A stretch of 64,000 bases of DNA from Thermoplasmatota archaeon. GTDB taxonomy: Archaea; Thermoplasmatota; Penumbrarchaeia; JASLWR01. The notes below the pieces were generated by a model. That model was not told the origin of the DNA. It ran no database searches and was given only the letters and a program-made list of their open reading frames with translations. The position numbers and the translations under genes were made by a program. This document shows, piece after piece, positions 55,961 to 64,000 of the stretch (its first letter is position 1; every line of letters starts with the position of its first letter). The stretch is from positions 20,638-84,637 of the forward strand of contig JASLWR010000007.1 in assembly GCA_030740765.1 (NCBI GenBank), read 5' to 3'.

Positions 55961-58900
55961 TTTTTATTCGTAGTAAACGATGGCATGTCGTCATTTGTTG
56001 CATCTTAATCACAGGGGCATTCCCGCTCCCCTTGATATATTCGGGAAATACAAGCACGGAGGTTCGGACATCTGCAAATACTTCCGAGTTGAACATTTAT
56101 CCACGTACGCCCGTGTATCTAACCCCCCCTTTCACCACCAACTTCCCCACTCCCGTTAACGATACGGTCCGGATAATTGACGGAAATCTCCTTATCAACG
56201 GAAAGGAGACCTATCTTTATGGCGGTGAGCTTCAGTATTTCCGTATCCGGGACGAGAACCATGATGCGGATCGGACATGGAAAATGTGGGAAGAAACTCT
56301 CGACCTGATGGTCGATGCAGGAATGAATTTCGTCAGTTTCTATATACCGTGGGATTATCACGAACTGTCCGAAGGTAATTTCGATTTTTCCGGGTCGCGG
56401 GACATTGATCATCTTCTTGATCTATGTTATGAAAGAGATTTTCATGTAATGGTGCGTCCGGGGCCGTATATAATAGCGGAATGGCCCAACGGGCCCAACA
56501 GCTTTGGAGCGGTCCCACAATGGTTCAAAGATAGTTTTCCGGAAACCATGCAGATCAAATCTGATGGAAGTTCCCACGACCAACCTACCTATCTGCATCC
56601 GACCTTTCTCAATTACACAAAAAAATGGTTCGCCCGTATCACACCTATTCTCAGAAAATACATCCATGATCAAACCTGCATAGTGATGGTTCAGCTAGAC
56701 AACGAACCAAATTTCCTCTGGGTGGACCATTACACGGTGGACTATTCCGGGTCCATGATCGTCTACTATAGAAATTACCTGGAGCGGAAATACGGTAATA
56801 TTCAGGTTCTTAACGCTGATTACGGCTCGGATTACAGATCCTTTATAGATATCGAGCCTCCCCCCACCCCTCCAGAAAAAATAATGGATAACCCAATATC
56901 ATGGGACTGGTTCGATTCATCCCAGTGCTACATCATCGAGTATCTGCTTATTCTGAGGAACATCTGGGAAGAGCTGGGTATACAAAAAAATGATATTCTC
57001 TTCATGACCAATGACGGTATTTCCGATATCCCCACGAGAAACATACTGATGTGGGACGGATTCAAGAAGAATATTCCGGGACTATCAACGCTGGACATAT
57101 ATGCAAAGATGTGGCCCACCAACGGCCACCTGATGGATATTCCATATTCGGCTGGTTTTTTTACAAAGTTATTCGAATATTCGGCCGAAAAGGTACGAGG
57201 GACCGGAGGATATTCCATGGGCCCTGAGATCCAGGGTGGCTGGTGGATCAAACCTCCCGATATATCCGCAAAGGAAACCGAAATTCTTCTTGCAAAATTG
57301 ATAGGGCACGGTTTGGATGGCATCGGAATGTACGTAATGAGGGGGGGATTCAACATGGATAATTCCGTTTACGATTTCCAGGCCCCAATTGATACTGTGG
57401 GTTACACGAGAGAACGATATGACGTACTTGAGAAATTCGGAAAAAATCTCATCGAACCCTACGGAAATTCTTTGATGGCCTCAGAAGACGTTGAAAACTC
57501 CATTGCAGTAGCTTCTTACTGGCCCTATATGAATCCCCAGAACGGGGTTTCAGAAGACATGGATTATTTCTATGCATATGAAAGCGCGGGTTTGTTCGGT
57601 TGTCTGATGAGCGCAGGGTACAATCCAGATGTGATCGACCTTCATGAAGTGGAGGTGAAAAATCTCTCGAAATACAATGCTATCTTCTTTATGAATCCCG
57701 GATATCTCGGCTCGGAAGACGCTCTGAAGCTACGTGATTACGTGAATGAAGGCGGAAATCTAGTAAATTTTCTATGGCCGGGAGAAAAGGATCTTGCCTG
57801 GAAGGATAATCCGGACAATGCCGCAATGGTTAACGAGCTGTTCCCGGCGGAATTCATCGAACATTGGGACTGGTGGTATCCTCCCTTCGGTGATTATTTG
57901 GATTTCAATATTTACGGGCAGAGCGGGAAGGTTTGGGCTTATGATTATCAAACCTCGTGGGATATTTCTGGGCAACCTGATTGCATTTCTTTTGTTACTG
58001 ACCGTTCGGATAACGTAGTGGGGTACTACAAGAAATCCGGCAAGGGAAATGCGTACTTTCTGGGATCGTACCTGTCGGCCAATTACAACAACGACAAGTA
58101 TTACGAGATGGATGAGGAGGATATATCATCCAAATCAAGGTTAATGCAGTTGATACTGGCAAATTGCGGTGTGGAAAGAAACATATACGCCGATACACCT
58201 TTTGCTGAAGTCTGGGCCCGGAAACCAAGGACCAGTGAGAACGAGCTTTTTATATTTGCGGTGAATAACAAAGACGAGACACAAAATGTTAAGATCCAAA
58301 TGCAGAACCTGTCACGGTTGGGATTGTTATCTAATGTTAGATACAGGTTATTTGATGTGCTGGAGAACGAGGAACTTGGGATAATTACAGGTCAAGAACT
58401 TTTGGATCAGGGCCTCAACATCAGCTTTGACGCCTATTCGGCTAAGATTATTCATTTTATCGCCACGTATGAGCTGCCGCTCTATTATGGTTGGAACCTC
58501 ATTTCCATTCCGTTTATTCGGGAGGAAGAGGGATTGAAGGACATGCTTACGAAAATAGACGGTAAATATGACATAGTTCAGAGCTACGACCCATGGGACC
58601 TGGAAAATCCCTGGCAGCTTAACTATACTTATCGGGAACCCCACTTTAACGATGATATCAGAATTAATGACACAATGGGTTTCTGGATACATATCCCCGA
58701 TGACAGCGAGGTAACGCTTTATCTTGAAGGTTCAACCCCGGTATTAAGTCAGGTGAGATTCAAACGGGGTTGGAATATTGTCGGTTATCCGTCTCTCTCG
58801 CCAAGACCGGTTGACGAAGTTTTGGCTGGGATAAATTGGGAAAAATTGCAGTTTTTCGGGGGTGGTAATCCGGAAAACCTTGAAGAGATGACCGGGGACG

Positions 58901-58986
58901 ATATGATGATGCCGGGTGAGGCTTACTGGTTACGTGTTTCTGATGATTGCGTCCTTGAGATAGAAAATGGTGGAGGGCGAATGTAG
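55957..58986 (+). CDS. Secreted GH35-family beta-galactosidase-like glycoside hydrolase
   Basis: LLINGKETYLYGGELQYFRI...MVDAGMNFVSFYIPWDYHELSEGNFDFSGSRDIDHLLDLCYERDFHVMVRPGPYIIAEWPNG...VMVQLDNEPN; C-term tandem GWNLISIPF / GWNIVGYP modules. Confidence 0.85.
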   Translation: MIFIRSKRWHVVICCILITGAFPLPLIYSGNTSTEVRTSANTSELNIYPRTPVYLTPPFTTNFPTPVNDTVRIIDGNLLINGKETYLYGGELQYFRIRDENHDADRTWKMWEETLDLMVDAGMNFVSFYIPWDYHELSEGNFDFSGSRDIDHLLDLCYERDFHVMVRPGPYIIAEWPNGPNSFGAVPQWFKDSFPETMQIKSDGSSHDQPTYLHPTFLNYTKKWFARITPILRKYIHDQTCIVMVQLDNEPNFLWVDHYTVDYSGSMIVYYRNYLERKYGNIQVLNADYGSDYRSFIDIEPPPTPPEKIMDNPISWDWFDSSQCYIIEYLLILRNIWEELGIQKNDILFMTNDGISDIPTRNILMWDGFKKNIPGLSTLDIYAKMWPTNGHLMDIPYSAGFFTKLFEYSAEKVRGTGGYSMGPEIQGGWWIKPPDISAKETEILLAKLIGHGLDGIGMYVMRGGFNMDNSVYDFQAPIDTVGYTRERYDVLEKFGKNLIEPYGNSLMASEDVENSIAVASYWPYMNPQNGVSEDMDYFYAYESAGLFGCLMSAGYNPDVIDLHEVEVKNLSKYNAIFFMNPGYLGSEDALKLRDYVNEGGNLVNFLWPGEKDLAWKDNPDNAAMVNELFPAEFIEHWDWWYPPFGDYLDFNIYGQSGKVWAYDYQTSWDISGQPDCISFVTDRSDNVVGYYKKSGKGNAYFLGSYLSANYNNDKYYEMDEEDISSKSRLMQLILANCGVERNIYADTPFAEVWARKPRTSENELFIFAVNNKDETQNVKIQMQNLSRLGLLSNVRYRLFDVLENEELGIITGQELLDQGLNISFDAYSAKIIHFIATYELPLYYGWNLISIPFIREEEGLKDMLTKIDGKYDIVQSYDPWDLENPWQLNYTYREPHFNDDIRINDTMGFWIHIPDDSEVTLYLEGSTPVLSQVRFKRGWNIVGYPSLSPRPVDEVLAGINWEKLQFFGGGNPENLEEMTGDDMMMPGEAYWLRVSDDCVLEIENGGGRM

Positions 58987-59774
58987 TGAAGAAAATTGCC
59001 TATACTGCAATAATTTTCATTCTTCTGCAGGTTCTTTTCATTCGAGTCCCCATGGATTCTATCGCTGCCCCCACTCAACCCTTTACTCGGTGGGGAACAG
59101 CAAATCTCGACGGTATTACTCTCCACGACGATTATAATATCCGTGCTTTTATCGACGGCACTGCTTATGTGAAAAACCGAACTTATCACGGGGACGGATC
59201 ATTCAACATAATTTGTCCGGGGCAGGATACCGACAATGATATATGCAAGAACGGAGGAGAGTCCGGCGACGAGATTTTCTACTTACTGGAGAAAGAAAAC
59301 TGCAGCTATATCGCGATGGAAACAGATATTTTTTCTTCTCAGGCGGGATTGGCGGATACACCCGATCTCAATTTCTATTCCGGGGAACAACCGGAAGCTC
59401 TCAAGATAAACGAGATAATTTTCTCACCCACTGACGAGAATAACGATTTTCTGTATATCTTCAATCCCTCGCATCTATTGGTGGACCTTGAGAACTGGAG
59501 ACTCGAGGATTCGTCCGGATGGCAACAGCCCCTTGAAGGTTATGCGGTGGCTGAAGGCTGCACTTACGTGGAACTTAACGATAAGGAATTGGTAGGTGAT
59601 GAGGGTGAGCTGAAACTGGCGTGGCATTCTGATTCGACGTTTGTTGCAGGTGGAGATAAATGGATCGTTATGGAGCGAGTGGAATGGGGTAATACGGATG
59701 AAGCGGGTCGGAACACAACTATGGGGATTTTTTGGATTCGTCCGGATCGGCAGCCAGCATTATCCGGAAAGTGA
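58986..59774 (+). CDS. Secreted lamin-tail-domain (LTD)-like protein, apparently 5' part of a frameshifted gene
   Basis: GTG start overlapping GH35 stop; LKINEIIFSPTDENNDFLYIFNPSHLLVDLENWRLEDSSG. The LTD end continues in another frame (see findings). Confidence 0.7.
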   Translation: MKKIAYTAIIFILLQVLFIRVPMDSIAAPTQPFTRWGTANLDGITLHDDYNIRAFIDGTAYVKNRTYHGDGSFNIICPGQDTDNDICKNGGESGDEIFYLLEKENCSYIAMETDIFSSQAGLADTPDLNFYSGEQPEALKINEIIFSPTDENNDFLYIFNPSHLLVDLENWRLEDSSGWQQPLEGYAVAEGCTYVELNDKELVGDEGELKLAWHSDSTFVAGGDKWIVMERVEWGNTDEAGRNTTMGIFWIRPDRQPALSGK

Positions 59775-59861
59775 ACGGCACTGACACAGATGATTGCTCG
59801 GTTGATTTTATCGGTTTGAAAAAAAAATAATCCAAGACCGCTTGGTCGGATCAATGGAAAG

Positions 59862-61040
59862 GTGACTGATATTCATGATATTCCTATGGAAAACGTTCTA
59901 ATCAAGATATTGTGGAAAGGCGAGCTTATCGTTACGAGTAATACTGACACAGTAGGTATGTTTCATTTCGCTCTATCCACCGGAATATACGATATTACTG
60001 CTGAAAAGGAAGGATATTACCCGAAAACGGATAAGAAAATACAACTGGAAGCCGGTGTGGAAAGATTCTTAAGATTCAGAATCGCACCGGTTTCCCGTCA
60101 TATGGGAATTTTATCTGGAAATGTTAGTGGGGTTGAAGGACCAATACCTGATGTAAGTATAAGTGTAATGCACATTTCTTCCGCTCAGGAATTCACCAAT
60201 GTCACCGGAAACTTCGGCAATTATCGTTTTGATCTCCCGGCTGGAATATATGTCGTAACGGCAAGCATGGAAAACTATCATAACAATGAGTTCACGGGTA
60301 TACAAATAGAGGCAGGAATAGAAATAAGATTGGATATTTTTATGGTGAGATATGAAAGGAATATAAATAATGAAACCAGCACGGGGAACAGCACAATATC
60401 CGGTAATGTGGTGGACACCAGCGGGAAAGCCCTCGGTGGCTCATGGATCCGGATTAAGAACCTCACTTCTGGCGATTTCACGGAAATAATTTGCGAAGAG
60501 CGGGGTCATTATACTGCCGAAATAATCCCTGGTTCGTACATTTTTTACGTGAGTCATGAGAATTACAGCGAGAATATCAAATATGTGGAACTGGAAGCTA
60601 ATTCTAAAAAAATAATAAATTTCGTACTTTCTCACTTTCCTGAGAAGGCCAATATCATCTGTCAGGTCGTAGATACGGATGACAGACCTGTACCTTACGC
60701 TGAGATAAACATCTATCGAGAGGGTATTCATTCTTCACAGGGGTGGACAAACGTGCAGGGATTGGTCTTCTTCGAAAGGTTGTCCCCTGGAAGCATAACC
60801 ATTACAGCGGAGAGGACGGGGTACCTGAAATTCATTATGGGTGAAATCGTCATCAAAGCGGGGGATACTTCCGCATTGACTTTGGAGATGATCGGTGATG
60901 AAGAGGCTATCCAGGAGGATGAGAATGAAAAAGTGAGTGGAAATCGGTGGGATTTATATGTTGTAGTATTTATTGTGATCTTGTTTATTTTAGGATTGTT
61001 CGGATATTTATGGCTGAAGAAGCGGGGTAAGAATGATTGA
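59862..61040 (+). CDS. Carboxypeptidase-regulatory-like repeats + C-terminal TM, apparently 3' part of the same frameshifted gene
   Basis: Repeats VTDIHDIPMENVLIKIL...FHFALSTGIYDITAEKEGY, ISGNVVDTSGKALGGSWIRI; C-term TM VVVFIVILFILGLFGYLWL. In-frame upstream PRPLGRINGK lacks a start. Confidence 0.7.
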   Translation: MTDIHDIPMENVLIKILWKGELIVTSNTDTVGMFHFALSTGIYDITAEKEGYYPKTDKKIQLEAGVERFLRFRIAPVSRHMGILSGNVSGVEGPIPDVSISVMHISSAQEFTNVTGNFGNYRFDLPAGIYVVTASMENYHNNEFTGIQIEAGIEIRLDIFMVRYERNINNETSTGNSTISGNVVDTSGKALGGSWIRIKNLTSGDFTEIICEERGHYTAEIIPGSYIFYVSHENYSENIKYVELEANSKKIINFVLSHFPEKANIICQVVDTDDRPVPYAEINIYREGIHSSQGWTNVQGLVFFERLSPGSITITAERTGYLKFIMGEIVIKAGDTSALTLEMIGDEEAIQEDENEKVSGNRWDLYVVVFIVILFILGLFGYLWLKKRGKND

Positions 61041-61184
61041 TAAAAAGATGATATTTGTTGGGTTTTTTGGATTTAAGTCAGACAGAAGAGGCCCTCTTAT
61101 TCGATAGGGGGAGTAAGTCGAGGAAGAAAAACGGCCTAATATTTTTTATTATGAATTTTACTTATAACTTCTTGCGAGTTCTCA

Positions 61185-61365
61185 AAATTCAAACCTAACG
61201 TCCAGCGTGTTCGCGAAGTTCCGAGCGTAGTGAGGAATTTAGGTGGAGCACGAATGAAAATATCGTGAGGAACCGAAAACATGCGTGTTTGGCGAGGGCG
61301 TTAGCCCCGAGCATTGGAGTGGGGTGATAGCCACACACCAAGCGCAGTTTTGTGGATGGTTACAT
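61185..61365. other. Structured intergenic element (candidate RNA or repeat)
   Basis: CCTAA...TTCCgagcgtagtgaGGAA...TTAGG, CACGAatgaaaataTCGTG, GGGcgttaGCCC hairpins; no long ORF. Confidence 0.35.
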
Positions 61366-61498
61366 TTTCATATTATAAGACGATACTTGGACTTAATATC
61401 TTAAGCCTTATATCTAATAGATTACCTGCTCATCAATGATTCTGAAGATTTCTAAAAGAGAGAAATGAGTTAAACCGACATATTTATATCACTTCAGG

Positions 61499-62251
61499 TT
61501 GTTAGATTATGTTGTGTATTCATTAGTGAGTACTTATGATAAAATGAGGAATTACATCATGCCCAGAAAAGTTATGATGAGCTCTCTTATTGTTATACTC
61601 ATATTAAGTATAATCATATGTAATCCTTTCGAATATGTAATATTTCATGATTTTGAAGGAAATATCTCATTACAAAAAATAAACAATCCTTCTAGATATT
61701 TCTTGAATAGAAATCAACGTGCTAATGTAGATGTAATCGCGGTTCTACCAACGGAATTTACATGGGAATCTGAAAACATTTTAATTTCTGGTGAGGGGAT
61801 TGTATATTGTAATATTACTAGCCTACTTGCGGAATGCGAAGTAGAGTTATATTTTCAAGCATATTCTAAAGAAGATCAGATTACTCCAACCATTTCTAAG
61901 TCAATATTTGTATTTTTAGGTAATGAGAACCACCAAGAGAATTTTAATCTGACATTATGGCATGATGGATTTCCTTCTAATAACTCACAAATAACATGGA
62001 CTTTATGGGGAAGTTACAATTTGGGACCTGGTCAATATGAGAGTATCGAAGAAATAAAAGGCACAATTTTAATACTGAATCATTATTGGGAGCCAACAGA
62101 TACAAATAATCTAACCGCTGAAGAAGAGGGAAATAAATCTTATGAGGATGATAATTATTCCTATCTGATAATTATATGTATTTTTGGTTCTTTAGCACTT
62201 GTGTTAACCACATTTGTATTGATTATACGCTTAAAAAAAAGACCGAACTGA
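61499..62251 (+). CDS. Hypothetical membrane protein (N- and C-terminal TM)
   Basis: AT-rich 250-aa ORF; TM at both ends (SSLIVILILSIIICN; YLIIICIFGSLALVLTTFVLIIRLKKR). Confidence 0.6.
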   Translation: MLDYVVYSLVSTYDKMRNYIMPRKVMMSSLIVILILSIIICNPFEYVIFHDFEGNISLQKINNPSRYFLNRNQRANVDVIAVLPTEFTWESENILISGEGIVYCNITSLLAECEVELYFQAYSKEDQITPTISKSIFVFLGNENHQENFNLTLWHDGFPSNNSQITWTLWGSYNLGPGQYESIEEIKGTILILNHYWEPTDTNNLTAEEEGNKSYEDDNYSYLIIICIFGSLALVLTTFVLIIRLKKRPN

Positions 62252-62402
62252 CCTTTTTGTACAGAAGAAAAGTCCAAGTATATCTTAAATTATCTTAATG
62301 TAATAAGTAATATCTCATTTTTTATCCATTCACAATCGGTGAATTTTTATTAAATAAAAAACAACTTGAATCATAGTTTATCGAAGCTTTGAAAATGTTT
62401 TT

Positions 62403-62813
62403 TTAACCCAATGCTTCCCTGTTAATCTCTTCAATACCATCAAAATCATTATCGTCAGAAACCATTGTAAAGACTCCAGCATTCATACAAACTGCGCTGT
62501 GAATAGCGTCACGCGGCTTTAAATGAGCATATCGTTCCATAAGATCAATGGAGACGAGAATGTCCTTCGCTGTAACATCCAATATTTTCAAATTGGGTAA
62601 TTCCAATATATCTTTTCCGATCTCCAATGCTTTCTTCCGAGATATTTTTTTTGAAACGATCCAGATTACTTCATCAAGTGTAAGTGAAGCTGTAATGCAA
62701 TGAATATCTCCTTCTACCATTTCCATTAATATAGCCTGGGCATTGTCTGTTTTTTTTCCTTCATACAGTATCGGATACAGGAAAACATTGCTATCAAGAT
62801 ATTTCATATTCAC
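62403..62813 (-). CDS. VapC-like PIN-domain toxin
   Basis: MKYLDSNVFLYPILYEG...SLTLDEVIWIVSK...LKPRDAIHSAVCMNAGVFTMVSDDNDFD (PIN acidic residues). Confidence 0.85.
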   Translation of the reverse strand: MNMKYLDSNVFLYPILYEGKKTDNAQAILMEMVEGDIHCITASLTLDEVIWIVSKKISRKKALEIGKDILELPNLKILDVTAKDILVSIDLMERYAHLKPRDAIHSAVCMNAGVFTMVSDDNDFDGIEEINREALG

Positions 62814-62853
62814 ACTTCCATTGATAAAATAGTATTGCGGAGATTTCTAAAAA

Positions 62854-63099
62854 CTAATCTTCAAATTGGGAATAATACTCCATATCCCAATCAATTTCTT
62901 TTGGTTCGGGTGTCTTTTTCTCGATCCGATCTAACAAACGGTTCAATATTTTCATACCGGGTCCCTTTCGCACCAATATATCACCATTCGATACTCTGAA
63001 AAATACATCTTCGCCCGCATGGATTTGAAATAATTCCCGAATTGGTTTGGGAATAACTACCTGGCCTCGTGTTCCTATTTTAGCCTTTAGCTCCAACAT
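62854..63099 (-). CDS. AbrB/VapB-like antitoxin
   Basis: MLELKAKIGTRGQVVIPKPIRELFQIHAGEDVFFRVSNGDILVRKG (AbrB/MazE swapped-hairpin). Confidence 0.85.
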   Translation of the reverse strand: MLELKAKIGTRGQVVIPKPIRELFQIHAGEDVFFRVSNGDILVRKGPGMKILNRLLDRIEKKTPEPKEIDWDMEYYSQFED

Positions 63100-63192
63100 T
63101 CATACCACTAAGTATGATATTATCATGCAAACCATATATATCTTTTGGTGAAAAACATTTTTCGTGGTGATGTTGTCGGATTGTTCGGATAT

Positions 63193-63804
63193 TTAGGAGT
63201 CATCCACGATCCCCGCAACTCTGCAAGGCGCGCCGTCCCCATCTTTTATATTCAAAGGCAGGATAAAGCACCGGAATCTCTTCCCCGCCAGCTTTTCGAG
63301 ATTAACAAGATTCTCGACGATTAGGATGTCCGCTCGCAAGAACATCTTGTGGATAAGATACGGTTCGTTATCGGGAGTGAAGGAATCGAGACCGACGATA
63401 TTTATCTCCTTTTCTATCAAATCCCTTGCGGTCCGCTCAGTTATAACCGGGTTGTTCTCGAAATAATCTTTTTCGTACACCTTACTACTGTGCCCCGTGA
63501 GAAAAAAAACTATATCACCTTTTTGAACCTCGGATAGATCCACCTGTATTTCGTTTTGCCCTGTGACATCGAGAACTATGGCCTCGCCGATAAATTTCCT
63601 CAGGGGATAATCAGAAAGGGATCTGCCTCCTTCGATCATATGAACAGGTACGTCGATATGTGTCGAAAAGTGGGAAGTAATAGAAATACGTTTCAAGTTC
63701 CAACCCTCATTTTCGATGGTTGCGATCTGTTCTATTATGTGTGGCGCTTCCCCAGGAAAAGTGGGAGTCTTTTCGTCTATCGGCATTGTGAGATCGATGA
63801 TCAT
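63193..63804 (-). CDS. Kynurenine formamidase/cyclase-family protein
   Basis: MIIDLTMPIDEKTPTFPGE...SITSHFSTHIDVPVHMIEGGRSL (HxxTHxDxPxH-like, here HFSTHIDVPVH); start at ATG 63804 rather than 63882. Confidence 0.85.
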   Translation of the reverse strand: MIIDLTMPIDEKTPTFPGEAPHIIEQIATIENEGWNLKRISITSHFSTHIDVPVHMIEGGRSLSDYPLRKFIGEAIVLDVTGQNEIQVDLSEVQKGDIVFFLTGHSSKVYEKDYFENNPVITERTARDLIEKEINIVGLDSFTPDNEPYLIHKMFLRADILIVENLVNLEKLAGKRFRCFILPLNIKDGDGAPCRVAGIVDDS

Positions 63805-64000
63805 GATGCTTGAATTGAATTTTATATATATTAATTTAATCCGAATTGTCCAGACCTTTTGATCCGGTACTAAAGATATCAACTAGATCAATTAAAAACC
63901 ACTTTTTAGACCCTCCCACCCCAAATCTCCCCCAAAAAGCGGCCCAAAACTACTTTTTTGGAAAAAGCAGCCCAAAAAAAGAAGAGAAATGTGGTTTCAA

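Noticed and set aside
1-64000. CRISPR array or cas genes
   Set aside because: No regularly spaced direct repeats and no Cas-like ORFs seen.

Overview
The window reads as an archaeal chromosome segment, probably Euryarchaeota/Thermoplasmatota-like (inference). Supporting families are archaeal NAC, a geranylgeranyl reductase, ADP-forming acyl-CoA synthetase, archaeal PheS and TATA-like promoters. Housekeeping genes recognised: hisS, pheS, pyk, dcd, nac, an adenylate-kinase-family kinase and one class II tRNA-Ser(UGA). Much of the rest encodes membrane or secreted multidomain proteins with unusual intracellular parts. These are: (i) a tightly packed minus-strand cluster at 1-6797 with two Zn-ribbon/TM/OB-fold proteins, a TctA/DUF112-type permease, a DUF457-like membrane protein and a secreted LTD+PLD-family protein that is absent from the ORF track because it runs off the window; (ii) a 1377-aa membrane protein with five Gln-rich hairpin repeats; (iii) a LctP-like transporter split by a ~220-aa Lys-rich/Asp-rich insert; (iv) a ~2450-aa protein built of >20 degenerate helical repeats; (v) a 1987-aa DUF2341/LamG/FN3 membrane protein whose cytoplasmic tail carries a longin/roadblock-like segment and three tandem RING-like C4HC3 fingers. 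A low-GC accessory island at ~33.2-35.9 kb contains a short IS481-like element, a Cys-rich CXC-like microORF, palindromic elements and a DUF2683/RelE-type toxin-antitoxin pair. A VapBC pair lies near 62.4-63.1 kb. Three intergenic regions look like structured RNAs or repeat elements. An LTD/carboxypeptidase-regulatory-like gene at 59-61 kb appears split by two compensating homopolymer frameshifts. No CRISPR array or rRNA was seen. All family calls were made by eye without database searches.
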